This document shows, piece after piece, positions 27,927 to 38,321 of a DNA stretch of 64,000 nt. The stretch comes from an uncultured Planctomycetaceae bacterium. Lineage in GTDB: Bacteria > Planctomycetota > Planctomycetia > Planctomycetales > Planctomycetaceae. The DNA is taken from positions 1 to 64,000 of the forward strand of contig CALSLT010000014.1 in NCBI GenBank assembly GCA_943787265.1, read 5' to 3'. The position numbers were made by a program, and so were the translations under genes. Under the pieces are notes generated by a model that saw only the letters and a list, made by a program, of their open reading frames with translations, did no database searches and was not told the DNA's origin. Position 1 is the stretch's first letter; each line of letters starts with the position of its first letter.

Positions 27927-30900
27927 ATGGATGTCAATTCTCAAAACAACCGGCTGAAACTACCGGATTCGCTACGGACTCAGATGTTTGAGTTTCGGAA
28001 GCGGGTTTGGATTGTCAAAACGGTCGAAGCGGTGTGCGGGGCTCTGTTTGGAGTTCTGCTCGCGTTTCTGGTGACGTTTGCGCTCGACCGAGTCTGGGAT
28101 ACTCCGGCGAGTGTTCGACTTGGTCTTTTCGTCGTCGCGGTCCTGGCGTGTGCGATCGTGCCGCTGGCTCTGCATCGTTGGATCTGGCAACAACGGAAGA
28201 TCGAACAATTGGCTCGGCTTCTGACGCAGACTTATCCGAGCATCGGAGACCAGTTGCTTGGAATTATCGAACTGGTGCGCAGTGAGTCTGAGCAGGCTCG
28301 CTCGCTCGCTTTGTGTGAAGCAGCCATCGGTCAGGTTGCCGAGCAGGCGGCGCCTCGTGATTTCACGACAGCCGTGCCGAAGCCACGCCATGTTCGGCGA
28401 GCAGTTATGGCAGGCCTGACACTGGCAAGCGGGCTCGCTCTGCTAACGCTTTATCCAGCCGCCACAGCGAATGCCTGGTCACGTTTTCTGATGCCGTGGC
28501 AAGACACTCCGCGATACACATTCACAATGATCGACGAGTTGCCGAAGCAGTTGTACGTCGCGCATGGCGAGCCCGTTGACTTCAAGGTGCAACTCGCGGC
28601 GCAAACGGTTTCACGACCACAGAACGGCGTCGTGCAACCTGGCAGGCAACGACCGATCAACTCGAAATTGACCGGGAACGAATACTCGTTCGGTCTACCG
28701 CCGCAGATTGACTCGTCAATTCTCGACATTGAAATCGGAGACTTCACTCAGCAACTTCCGATCGAACCTGTGCTGCGGCCGGAGATCAGCTCGTTCGTCG
28801 CGGACGTACGATTGCCGGAATATCTCGAACGAAAAGAGCCGTTGCACAAGGACGTGCGTGGCGGAGCCGTTTCTCTGGTGAAAGGCAGCGCCGCCACATT
28901 CACGGCGACGGCCAGCCGAAAACTGACGAACGCGTCGGTCGCCGGAAAATCGATTTCTCCCGCGGACGCAACCATCGTCAGTCCCTCTCAGAAAGTTGAC
29001 GCCGACCGAAAAGTGATCTTCGAGTGGACCGACGAGTACGGCCTCTCGGGAAAAGAACCATTCACGCTGACGATCAAATCGCTGGACGACGAAGTCCCAG
29101 CGATTTCCTGCGCCGACCTGCCACGTCGTAAAGTCGTGCTCGATAGTGAGCAACTGACTTTCACGGTACACGCTCAGGATGACTTCGGCGTGAAACGCGT
29201 CGGGATCGTCTGGCAGGGTCTCGACACAACTAACTTTTCGGAGCCAGCTCAAGGCGAGCGGATCATCTCCGCAGGCGGCCCTGACAAAGAACAGATGGAA
29301 CTGGCCGGGACGTTCACAGCCAGTTCGTTGGGAATCGAGCCGCAACCGATTGAAGTTCGACTCTTCGCTGAAGACTACTTCCCTGGCCGAGAACGCGTTT
29401 ACTCGGCACCGCACCTGCTCTACGTTTTGAACGCCGAACAGCACGCCATCTGGTTAACCGAGCAACTCAGCAAGTGGCACCGACAATCTCTGGATGTCCG
29501 CGACCGAGAACTGCAGCTCTACGAAAAGAACAAAGAACTGCGAGCATTGATCGCCGACGAGATCACTCAGCCGGAAAAATCGCCGACGGATCGAAACTCA
29601 AGCAGCCGCGGAACGGGTAAACGGACGGCGGCTCTCCAGCCTTTCAGACAGTGGGCAGGAGCTGATCAAACAGGCCATGCGAAATCCGGAGTTCGGTGTC
29701 GGACATCTGGAAAAATGGGCCGAGATGCTGCAGATTCTGAAGGACATTTCTTCTAACCGAATGCCAACCGTCGCCGACATGCTCAAGCAGGCGTCCGAGG
29801 CCCCCAAACTCGCTCAGAATTCTCCAACCAGTAAGGCTCCGAAGGCGGGGATGATTCGAAACACTGCCTCGGGCAGCTCGCCACCTGATCCGACTGCAGA
29901 GCCTGACAAGAAAAAGCCAAACGTTCCGGGCGTCGTGGACGTCGAGTCGTCACATCAGCCGCTTGATCAGAAACCGGGCGAGGAAGAGAAGCCGCCGGCA
30001 AGCAAAGGTGCTCCGCGGCTGACTCTGGCCGCGACAACGTTGATCGGTGGTGGCAAGAAGGGGGACGACTCGTGCCCGGTCAGCGACAAGGTCGAAGAGG
30101 CTGTCGAAGAGCAACGTGACCTGCTGGCTGAGTTCGAGAAGATCGCCGACGAACTGAATAAACTCCTGGCAAATCTCGAAGGCAGCACACTCGTCAAACG
30201 CCTGAAAGCGGCCTCGCGAACTCAGTACAAAATTGCGGGGCGAATCGGCGACGAAGTGGCAACATCGTTTGGAGTAACTCCCCGAGCGACAAAGACTGAG
30301 CAAAAAGAACTGTTCGCCGAATTGTCGAAGCTTGAAGAGACCAACACGCTGGACGTGTCGAACATCATGGACGACATGGATGCGTACTTTGAACGCCGAC
30401 GCTTTACACAATTCAAGACGGTCCTCGACGAAATGAAAAACGAGGATGTGCTGGGAGCACTGCGTCAGCTCGGCGACGACCTGCCGAAAGAAACCGGCCT
30501 GTCAATCGCTCAGTGCGAATTCTGGTCGGACACGTTCGACCGCTGGGCGGAAGACCTGGTTGAACCCGCTTCGGGCGGCACGTGACCTGGCTCCAAATCG
30601 GCCGGCAGTTTGCCGCCATCAATCGTGTTGGAAGTACTGCAGATTCTGGAAGCCGAAGTCAACCTGCGAGATGCGACGCGAGTCGCCGAACAAGCTCGAC
30701 CGGCAGTCAAGCGGGACGAATACGTTACTCAAACGGAAGAACTTTCTAACGCACAGGATGAACTCCGCGACCGAGTTGACAAAGTCATCGAGCGAATTCA
30801 GGAACTCCCCGACGCTGCGGCAAATTTCGGAAAGGAATTGAGACTTCTCGGCGCGGTTTCGCAAGTCATGATTGAAGCGACCGACATCCTGTCTCTACCT

Positions 30901-31200
30901 GAAACGGGCAAGCCGGCCATCGCCGCAGAGACCGAAGCCATCGAACTGCTTCTCCAATCCAAACGGATCAATCCAAAGGGAGGCGGTGGTGGCGGAGCAA
31001 CTCCTGGCGGAGGAGGCGGCGGAACGACGACGGACTCGGCGCTCGCATTGGTCGGCAGCGGCACCAACGAGAAAGAAGTCAAAGAATCACGAGGCGTCTC
31101 GCAGGCGACGGGCGAATCGGGAAAGGCGTTCCCGGAAGAGTTCCGATCGGGGCTCGACGAATTCTTTAACCGGCTCGACAAAGACTACACGAGACAGTGA
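27927..31200 (+). CDS. DUF4175-like membrane protein with long coiled coil, frameshifted
   Basis: The ATG at 27927 gives MDVNSQNNRLK. Two membrane helices (about 32-54 and 60-80) and a third (about 155-175) precede beta-rich extracellular domains, then a long helical, Glu/Lys-rich region (KVEEAVEEQRDLLAEFEKIADELNK in part). The C-terminus carries a Gly-rich linker (GGGGGG twice, about 30980-31022) and ends DKDYTRQ. Frame changes are needed near 29590-29680 and near 30585-30600. Combined length is about 1090 residues. This type follows the VWA genes in many planctomycete MoxR operons. The function is unknown, probably envelope scaffolding. Confidence 0.75.
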
Positions 31201-31238
31201 TCCCGAAGTGGCACCTCGAAAGAGGAGAGAATGGTCTA

Positions 31239-32391
31239 ATGAATAGAAAACTCCAACTCCGGCAACGGACGACCGCGACACACATCAGCGGATTGCTGGC
31301 AGTGTCGATGGCATTGCTGACGGCGCAAACGTGCGACGCTTTCCCCGTCGATTTCGTGCTGACCGTACCGGGCGAAGCAAAGCGGGCAGAACCTGAAGTA
31401 CAGGAAGCCAAAGAAGCTCCCGTTGAAGTCAAAGAGGCAGACGATCCGAAACCGGCTGCGGGGCGATGCGAAGCCCGTGAAGCGTGGAATCGTCCGTCAG
31501 AAAGCCGCCGTCGTGGCAGTGGGTGCTGCCGAAGCCGCGGAAGAAGTCGGACAGGTTCTTGGCGATTTGATTGGTGGCCTGTTCGGACGTGGCAACCGCG
31601 GCGAGCCGGCAGTAGCTGCGAAACTGGATGGAAACGCTCTCAAACAATTTGAAGCTCAATTTGGCCGACACTTTGATCAGATGATCAAGACGGAATTGCA
31701 TTTCATCCGGATTGTCTGCCAGCCAACTCGCGAGCAGTACGACGCAATGGCTGCGGATGGAAAGTTGATTCGAACAAAGACAATCGGCAAGTTCGCTCTG
31801 CTACAGCAAGGGATCAATCGAGGAATCCAGTCGAATGATTCAGACACTCGAAAGCCGATCTCAGAAGGTTTGCTGCTCTCGGCAAAGCGACACCTCTCAG
31901 CAGATCAGGTCGCAGCCTACGAGCGGGAACTCACTGCGAGAAAAGAGGCGGCCAAAGAAGTTGCCATCCTAGTTACGGCTGGCAAGCTGGATCGTCGGCT
32001 CGTTCTGGATACTCCGCAACGAGCTCAGGTCACCAAAGTTCTGACTGAGAACTGGAATCCAGCCTGGGGTGCCCCACAGATGATGATGCACGGCGGTCAG
32101 TATTTCCCAGACATTCCCGACTCGAAGATCACACCGATTCTCACCGCCACTCAGAAGAAGGTCTTGAAGTCCACCACCCAGCAAAGCAACGTTTTCTGGG
32201 GATTCAACATCGGCATGAATCAGGGGATCGCCGTTGCTGATGAGAAATGGGATGAAGAGCCTGGCAACGAGGCGTCGGAAGGAACTGAACCAGCAAACAA
32301 AGATGCCACTGACGAGAAGTCGAGAGGCGATGACACCGCCGAAGCAGCCAACGTCAAAGACGCGAGTTCCGTCGGGGAGGGTTCGAAATGA
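31239..32391 (+). CDS. Secreted protein of the MoxR operon, frameshifted once
   Basis: AGAGGAGAGA precedes the ATG at 31239. A signal peptide (about 1-36, ending TAQTCDAFP) leads to a Glu/Lys-rich stretch. A single shift near 31460 (GGGGCGATG) joins the N-terminus to the main body, which contains KQFEAQFGRHFDQMIKTELH and a heavily charged, Glu/Asp-rich tail. Only about 384 residues in total. I recognise no domain. It may bind polypeptides or the next gene product, which has a similar build; their stop and start overlap as ATGA. Confidence 0.65.
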
Positions 32392-33224
32392 ACAGCCAAC
32401 ATCCCGCATCACGGCGATCACGAATTCTAACTCTAGCGATCTTGATCCTCTGCACCGCACATTTCGACACAGCCGTATTCGGGCAGGTTGGCTGGACTGA
32501 CGAGCAATTCGATCAATGGGTATTTCAGCAGTACGGCAACGCGTCAACAGCTCGAGTTCGATTGAAAGAGTCGCTGGAACTCTACACCGAAGATGTTGAC
32601 CAAACCTGCGGTCTGTCGGACGCTCAGAAGCAGAAGCTACGACTTGCCGGGAAAGGCGATATCGAGCATTTCTTTCGGAAGTTCAAGAAGGTCAAAACAA
32701 AATTCCAAGCCATCCGAAATGATCAGCAGAAAGTCAACCAGATCTTTCAGGACATCAGCCCGCTTCAAGCCAAACTGGCAACGGGTATTTTTGATCGCGA
32801 CTCGCTGCTGCAGAAGTGTCTGGTTAACACGATCAATCGCGAGCAATTTCTAAAGTACCTGAAGGTCGACGAAGAACGTCAACGCTTTCATCACGAAGCG
32901 AAGATTGGGGTCATCATCTCGCTCCTCGATCAGGCGGCGCCGGTGACGGCCGAGCAACGCAGAAAGCTCAGCGACTTACTGCGGCAGGAAACCAGGCCGC
33001 CTCGCAAATCCGGACAGTACGACCACTACGCGATGATGCATCAGGCTGCGAAGATCGACGACGAGAAGTTCCAGCAAATTCTCGACGACATCCAATGGCA
33101 GGTTTTCAATCAACAACTCGGTCAAATGCGTGGCATAGAACAATGGCTGAAGCAGAACGGAATCCTTTCCGACGATGACGACGCCGACATTCTACTTCCC
33201 GATGAACAGGTGGCCGCCGAATGA
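32388..33224 (+). CDS. Secreted helical protein of the MoxR operon
   Basis: A 278-residue protein with an N-terminal signal segment (about 12-31, ILTLAILILCTAHF), then a helical, charged region with no recognised domain. It starts in an ATGA overlap with the previous gene and ends in another ATGA overlap with the next, so the three are translationally coupled. It resembles the previous protein in type (periplasmic, lysine/glutamine-rich helices). The function is unknown. Confidence 0.7.
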   Translation: MNSQHPASRRSRILTLAILILCTAHFDTAVFGQVGWTDEQFDQWVFQQYGNASTARVRLKESLELYTEDVDQTCGLSDAQKQKLRLAGKGDIEHFFRKFKKVKTKFQAIRNDQQKVNQIFQDISPLQAKLATGIFDRDSLLQKCLVNTINREQFLKYLKVDEERQRFHHEAKIGVIISLLDQAAPVTAEQRRKLSDLLRQETRPPRKSGQYDHYAMMHQAAKIDDEKFQQILDDIQWQVFNQQLGQMRGIEQWLKQNGILSDDDDADILLPDEQVAAE

Positions 33225-34291
33225 GCAATCCACGAGGCGCCACCCTGCCACGCTCGTTGATCGTGTCAGCCGCCCTGATGATGTTCGGACAGACTTTGTC
33301 GAGCCCCGCCTTCGCACAGCCGCCGAACGCTCGTGTCGGTGAGGCTGTCCCACGGGACGTTCGAGAAATCTACAACAAGGGTCTGCAATATCTGGTCAAG
33401 ACACAAAGTCAGGAAGGCAGTTGGATTGGTGGCCAGTCCGGCCCCGGCGTAACCGGTCTGGGGTTGATGGTGTTTCTGGCTTCGGGTGAAGACCCGAACT
33501 TTGGACAGTACAGCGGCAACGTGCGGCGTGCCGTTCGGAGTCTGATTACTGAACAGGACGGAAACACCGGCTACCTGGGCAACAGCATGTACCACCACGG
33601 CTTCGGGATGCTCGGTCTGGCTGAAGCCTACGGAGCTGTCGACGATCGCCGAGTCTGGCCTGACGGCAAGAAAGGACGCACGATCGGTCAAGCACTGGAG
33701 CTGGCAGTTCGGGCAGCACTGACTTCACAGAAGAACAATCCGCTGGGAGCATGGCGGTACTCTCCGAACGACACGCAGGCCGACACGTCGGTCTCCGGAG
33801 CCGTGCTCGTCGGACTGCTCGCCGCTCGAAACGCAGGCATCGAAGTTCCAGACACGGCGATCGACAAGGCGATCTCTTACTACACAAAAATGACTTCGCC
33901 GTCCGGACAAGTGGCCTACTCAGGTGGCATCGGTGGATTTGACGAGTCGCTCGCTCGGATCTCGATCGCCGCTCTCGTCTACTCCGTCGCAAAACGAAAA
34001 GACCTGACTCAGTTCAAATCGACGCTCGGGTACCTGGTCAACAAAGTCGAATTCACCGGCAGCTCCGGGTTTGGCTGGGTGAATTACCAAAGATACTACC
34101 AGGCTCAGGCTCTGTTTCAGGGCGACGTCGATGCCTGGGAACGATGGAACAAGCTCCTGATCCGTCAGCTGAAAACGTCGCAACAGGCTGACGGCAGCTT
34201 TCCCGGGCAGCACGGAGCGTCCATCAGCACATCAATGTCGCTACTTAGTCTGGCTTTGAATTATCGGCTCCTCCCAATTTACGAACGGTGA
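33221..34291 (+). CDS. Prenyltransferase/squalene-oxidase-repeat secreted protein
   Basis: A 356-residue protein with a signal peptide (to about residue 32, SSPAFAQPP) and repeats of the squalene-cyclase alpha/alpha-barrel type: GLQYLVKTQSQEGSWIG, ALTSQKNNPLGAWRYSP, QLKTSQQADGSFPGQHG. The catalytic DxDD motif of cyclases is not evident, so a cyclase activity is unlikely; such proteins in planctomycetes are usually exported and of unknown role. It begins with an ATGA overlap to its neighbour, so it is part of the operon. Confidence 0.8.
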   Translation: MSNPRGATLPRSLIVSAALMMFGQTLSSPAFAQPPNARVGEAVPRDVREIYNKGLQYLVKTQSQEGSWIGGQSGPGVTGLGLMVFLASGEDPNFGQYSGNVRRAVRSLITEQDGNTGYLGNSMYHHGFGMLGLAEAYGAVDDRRVWPDGKKGRTIGQALELAVRAALTSQKNNPLGAWRYSPNDTQADTSVSGAVLVGLLAARNAGIEVPDTAIDKAISYYTKMTSPSGQVAYSGGIGGFDESLARISIAALVYSVAKRKDLTQFKSTLGYLVNKVEFTGSSGFGWVNYQRYYQAQALFQGDVDAWERWNKLLIRQLKTSQQADGSFPGQHGASISTSMSLLSLALNYRLLPIYER

Positions 34292-34301
34292 GTGATCGCC
34301 C

Positions 34302-37300
34302 ATGAACAGCTCGTTATTTCAGCATCGCATGTCAGGCCGACCAACCGGGTTGCGGCTGCACATGCTCAGCTTTGTGATTGCTGTCGTTGCCGCTGTGGCC
34401 GCTTCACCGGTAACGACTTCCCAAGCAGCCGACTCGTCACCAACACAGCCGATTCTGCACCTCGCGAACGACAGTTTTTTGCCGGGACGACCACTGGATA
34501 CGGATCAGCCTGACGTTCTTCTCTGGCAGAACCGGTCGTTTACCAAACCTTTCCACTTCCCGCTCCGCGGCATTTCGACGGCTGAGTTTCCAGTTGTGCT
34601 CCCTCACCCGAAACCTTCTGGCGAATACTGCATTGAACTCTCGAGTGGCGACGTCATCTACGGAAACATCCTGGAGTTTTCAGAATCTACGTTGCGAATT
34701 CAGGCAGCGAATGCAGGCCCCATCCACGTAAACCGAGCAAGCATCCAACGCATTTATCGCTGGAAACAGACTTCTCTGATCTATCTCGGACCAAACGGGC
34801 TGGATGGCTGGGACTACGCAATGCCCGGCATTCCGACTGGCGACATCTGGACCAGCGAAGGCGGCTGGCCCCGGACAACAACTCCCAACGCCTCTCTGTT
34901 TAGAGACTTCGGCCTACCCGCGCGTGCGGCGATCGAGTTTGAGCTTTCCTGGAATGACATGCCCGACTTTGAACTGGTCCTCGGACCTCGCAATCTGCGA
35001 GGAATCGAGGACGCTGTCGGTCCGGCGCCTGCCGTCGCACCGATCGAAGACGAGTTTCGTTTCGAGGTGTGGGACGGAGAACTCGTCGTGGTGGGCGAGT
35101 CAAAACGAGACGCAGACGTTGCCAGCGTGACTCCGATTGCAGGTGGGCCAGGGGCAGTCCGAGTGCAGCTCTACCTGGACCAGGAGAAGCAGCGACTCTA
35201 CATCTACTCGCGAAATGGCCAACAATCCGCGAGTGTGAAACTTCATTCCAGAAAGCCCGAGGTTCGCAGTGGCCTGCGGCTGACCAATCGAGAGGGACAC
35301 ATCCGGCTAAAACATCTTCGCATTACTCATTGGGACGGCATTCTGCCCCAGGATGTCCAAGCCGACAAATCTCGAATCCATCAGACCGATGGAAAAATCA
35401 TCTATGGCCAGGTAACGGCGTTCGATCCTCAAAGCAACGAGTTCACTCTGAACCAGAATGAAACCACCATCCTGGTCGATGCAGACACTGTCTCCGACGT
35501 ATTTCTTTCTCCGGCCGTTGCAACAACAGAGCTTCCCAAGCCTGCCGTAAAAACAACCAGCGAGACTCCCGCAGACAGTCCGTCAGGTCAGCAACTCGTG
35601 GCGAATCCCGCTCCGGCATCCATCACTTCAAAAATCGTTTGCCAGGACAGTTCACAGTACAGTGGCCACCTGACCGGCATTCGAAACGGGATCATCCAAC
35701 TGAATTGCGAGAACATCGATGAGCCGCTGAAAATCCCACTGACGGCAATTCGGTCGATCGCTCGACAAGGTTCAGGAACACAAGCGTCGTATAAACCAAC
35801 GACCAGCGGACGAGACGGCAGGCTGGAACTTGACGGAGTCAAACTTCAAGGCCGCCTGTTAAGCGGGGTTGAATCGCCTGACGCAAGCTGTCTGGTCTGG
35901 CATCCCGACTTCAGCTCAAACGCAAGTCCGATGGCGAAAGAACTGTCAGGCAGGATCGTCTATCGCGATCCACCAAAACCGGTCAAGAAAGTCACCGTAA
36001 CGAACATACAGCGGCAGGTCGTGATTCGGCAGATCAATCAAAAACCAGCCATCCAGGGCTTCGGTGATGTCTTCAAACAAATGCTCACGGGGAAGATTGC
36101 CCCTGCCCAGAAACCGAAAATTCGAGGTCCGCAAACACTCCATTTGCGTAGTGGCGACACAATTCCGTGTGAGGTTATTTCAGTCGACGAAGACGGGCTC
36201 CACTTAACAACGCCTCTGTCGGACGCCACCTTCGTGTCCAATGACCGAATCAAGGGTGTGGAACTGGACGGCAAACTGGGATCGCCCACTTTAGACGAAA
36301 CCAAACGAAAGCGGCTGCTGACTTTGCCGCGGCTCCAGAAAGGATCGCCGCCTACTCACTTGATCTACTCGGTGAACGACGACTTTCTGCGAGGCCGCCT
36401 GGTCGGCATGAGCGACGATATGCTGACCGTCGAGGTCCGACTGACGAACCGTGAAATTCCGAGAGATCGCGTTTCGCAAATCATCTGGTTACACGCCGAC
36501 GAGCTGGAGTCCGATGACAAGCCTAACCAATCAGCAGCGGAGCAGTCGGCAGCAGTCGAGCCAGAGCAAACCGCTCTTACGACGGACGCAAGCGACACGG
36601 CAAAAGAACCTGAGGCAACCAGAATCCAAACGCTGGTTCGGCGCAAAGACCGGCTAACATTCTTTGCCACAAAAATTGAAGATGCTTCACTGATTTCCGG
36701 TACAAGCGACATCCTGGGTGAGTGTCGCTCGGAAATCGCCGACGTAGACCAGCTTCTCATTGGTGATTACATCGAACAGGCCGCCGCCCAACTGGCCTAC
36801 CACCGCTGGAAGCTTCACTACGCGACTGAGCCGAAGTTTGTACTCGCAGGCGACGGCGAAACGGCTCCGATCACCGGCACAGAATCGCCACTTGTGGGTC
36901 ACCCAGCTCCAGACTTCAAACTGGCAGACCTGAGTGGTGACAACTTTCAACTCGCGGAGCATCGTGGCGAAGTCATCGTGCTCGACTTCTGGGCGACCTG
37001 GTGCAGCCCGTGTCTTCAAACAATGCCTCTGGTCGACGAAATCGTTCGAGAGTTCCCCGACCAGAAGGTTCGGCTGCTCGCGGTCAACATGGAAGAACAG
37101 CCCGCCGAGATCAAATCGACGCTTGAACGACACAAGCTGGACGTCCCGGTAATTCTCGACATCGACGGAGTCGCCGCTGCGAGATACTCCGTGACGTCGA
37201 TTCCTCAGACGGTCGTGATCGACCGAGAAGGAAATGTTGCCAGACTGTTCATCGGCGGCGGCCCAAAACTGGCCGAGCCTCTGCGTCAAGCGCTCAAGGA

Positions 37301-37358
37301 GTTGACCGATCCTCAGCCGACTTCGGATGATGCCGACGCCTCGGAAACGGAGAACTGA
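34302..37358 (+). CDS. Giant exported protein with repeated beta motifs and C-terminal thioredoxin-like (TlpA) domain
   Basis: A 1018-residue protein. A signal segment (about 18-46) is followed by a short repeat of about 38 residues seen five or six times: near 112 (GDVIYGNILEF), 365 (KIIYGQVTAF), 445 (SQYSGHLTGI), 505 (weak), 615 (GDTIPCEVISV) and 688 (NDDFLRGRLVGM). Between the first two lies a concanavalin-like region (about 190-345). Residues about 863-1005 are a TlpA/redoxin domain with WATWCSPCLQTMP; the CxxC lies at about 901/904. It follows the squalene-type gene by 10 bases. Redox or thiol-quality control in the periplasm is inferred from the TlpA part only. Confidence 0.82.
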   Translation: MNSSLFQHRMSGRPTGLRLHMLSFVIAVVAAVAASPVTTSQAADSSPTQPILHLANDSFLPGRPLDTDQPDVLLWQNRSFTKPFHFPLRGISTAEFPVVLPHPKPSGEYCIELSSGDVIYGNILEFSESTLRIQAANAGPIHVNRASIQRIYRWKQTSLIYLGPNGLDGWDYAMPGIPTGDIWTSEGGWPRTTTPNASLFRDFGLPARAAIEFELSWNDMPDFELVLGPRNLRGIEDAVGPAPAVAPIEDEFRFEVWDGELVVVGESKRDADVASVTPIAGGPGAVRVQLYLDQEKQRLYIYSRNGQQSASVKLHSRKPEVRSGLRLTNREGHIRLKHLRITHWDGILPQDVQADKSRIHQTDGKIIYGQVTAFDPQSNEFTLNQNETTILVDADTVSDVFLSPAVATTELPKPAVKTTSETPADSPSGQQLVANPAPASITSKIVCQDSSQYSGHLTGIRNGIIQLNCENIDEPLKIPLTAIRSIARQGSGTQASYKPTTSGRDGRLELDGVKLQGRLLSGVESPDASCLVWHPDFSSNASPMAKELSGRIVYRDPPKPVKKVTVTNIQRQVVIRQINQKPAIQGFGDVFKQMLTGKIAPAQKPKIRGPQTLHLRSGDTIPCEVISVDEDGLHLTTPLSDATFVSNDRIKGVELDGKLGSPTLDETKRKRLLTLPRLQKGSPPTHLIYSVNDDFLRGRLVGMSDDMLTVEVRLTNREIPRDRVSQIIWLHADELESDDKPNQSAAEQSAAVEPEQTALTTDASDTAKEPEATRIQTLVRRKDRLTFFATKIEDASLISGTSDILGECRSEIADVDQLLIGDYIEQAAAQLAYHRWKLHYATEPKFVLAGDGETAPITGTESPLVGHPAPDFKLADLSGDNFQLAEHRGEVIVLDFWATWCSPCLQTMPLVDEIVREFPDQKVRLLAVNMEEQPAEIKSTLERHKLDVPVILDIDGVAAARYSVTSIPQTVVIDREGNVARLFIGGGPKLAEPLRQALKELTDPQPTSDDADASETEN

Positions 37359-37380
37359 GCAACGGCAGAAACAAATCGAC

Positions 37381-37911
37381 TTAGCGAGGTTTCTTGTTGG
37401 TCAGCAGGTGCAGTTCTTCCACGTCGACCACCCAGCCTCGACATTGCGGACTGCCACAACCGCATGGAATCGCCCCATCTGCCGGCCATTCGTAATCGAT
37501 CAGGACTTCAGCCCCGGCTTGAATATTCGACAATGCCTCGATTACGACTTTTCGTTTCTCGACCGGATCGCCATCGTCGAATACCAAGTAGAGCTTGGCG
37601 TTCGGAACACAGCAGTGGTTGACGTAGCGAAATGGCTCACCCGGTTCGAGTGACCAGTCATCTCCCAGATCGATGCAATAGTCCGATCCGTAGTCTTCAT
37701 CTTCAAATCGCTCACCGGTGACTTCGCCGATCACTTGCCCCGGACGAAATCTCTTTGTTGCAAATAATCCCATGCCATGCTTCGCTGGCCCGGCCTTAAG
37801 CCCAAGCGTTTTTGACTTTCTGCCCAACACAATTGATCCCTGCTGTATTTTCTGAGAGTGATACGTTTCTGGTTGTGACCACTCAGCTCCGAAGTACCTG
37901 TCGAGACTCAA
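37381..37911 (-). CDS. SET-domain protein with post-SET-like motif
   Basis: A 176-residue protein. Visible SET features are AKHGMGLFATKRFRPGQVIG, RYVNHCCVPNAKL (the NHSC-type cofactor/substrate motif), EVLIDYEWPAD and a Cys-rich PCGCGSPQCRGWV like a post-SET zinc site. SET proteins methylate lysines; bacterial ones modify unknown or DNA-binding partners. The start is TTG at 37911, overlapping the stop of the upstream membrane protein gene (TGA/TTG overlap), so it is probably coupled to it. It converges with the operon at its left. Confidence 0.8.
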   Translation of the reverse strand: MSLDRYFGAEWSQPETYHSQKIQQGSIVLGRKSKTLGLKAGPAKHGMGLFATKRFRPGQVIGEVTGERFEDEDYGSDYCIDLGDDWSLEPGEPFRYVNHCCVPNAKLYLVFDDGDPVEKRKVVIEALSNIQAGAEVLIDYEWPADGAIPCGCGSPQCRGWVVDVEELHLLTNKKPR

Positions 37912-38249
37912 TCAACAATTGGAGGCTCATCAGGCACTTTAGAAACATTCGACGTTTCGAGCGAACGAAGCTGCGACCCGAGCTTTCGGATGGTCCAAAT
38001 CTGAAATGGCATCAGGAGTAAAAGCATGGTGACGACTACCCAAAAGCCTAGGTGGTCGTGCCACTGATTAAACAACCAGGTGACGCCTACGAAAAATGTA
38101 GGAACAAACGGAATCGTCGGAAACAATGAAGAGGCAGCGTTCGGTTCACGGCCGTGTCGCACATGAACAATGTTGCCGGCCAGTGAGGCAGTGCAGGCCC
38201 CCAAAGAAACGACAACAAGAGAGCAAACAACGACAGCAGCGTATTCCAA
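37908..38249 (-). CDS. Small three-helix membrane protein
   Basis: A 113-residue protein with hydrophobic stretches near 3-24, 44-62 and 68-84 and a polar C-terminus. No family recognised. The SET-domain gene begins within its stop codon, which suggests a shared transcript. No clear functional clue. Confidence 0.6.
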   Translation of the reverse strand: MEYAAVVVCSLVVVSLGACTASLAGNIVHVRHGREPNAASSLFPTIPFVPTFFVGVTWLFNQWHDHLGFWVVVTMLLLLMPFQIWTIRKLGSQLRSLETSNVSKVPDEPPIVD

Positions 38250-38321
38250 GCCACTCCCCTTCGACGGATTCTGCTATTCCGCTTCCGCTAAACCTCAGTT
38301 CTGCGAAGACTGCAAAGCCAG

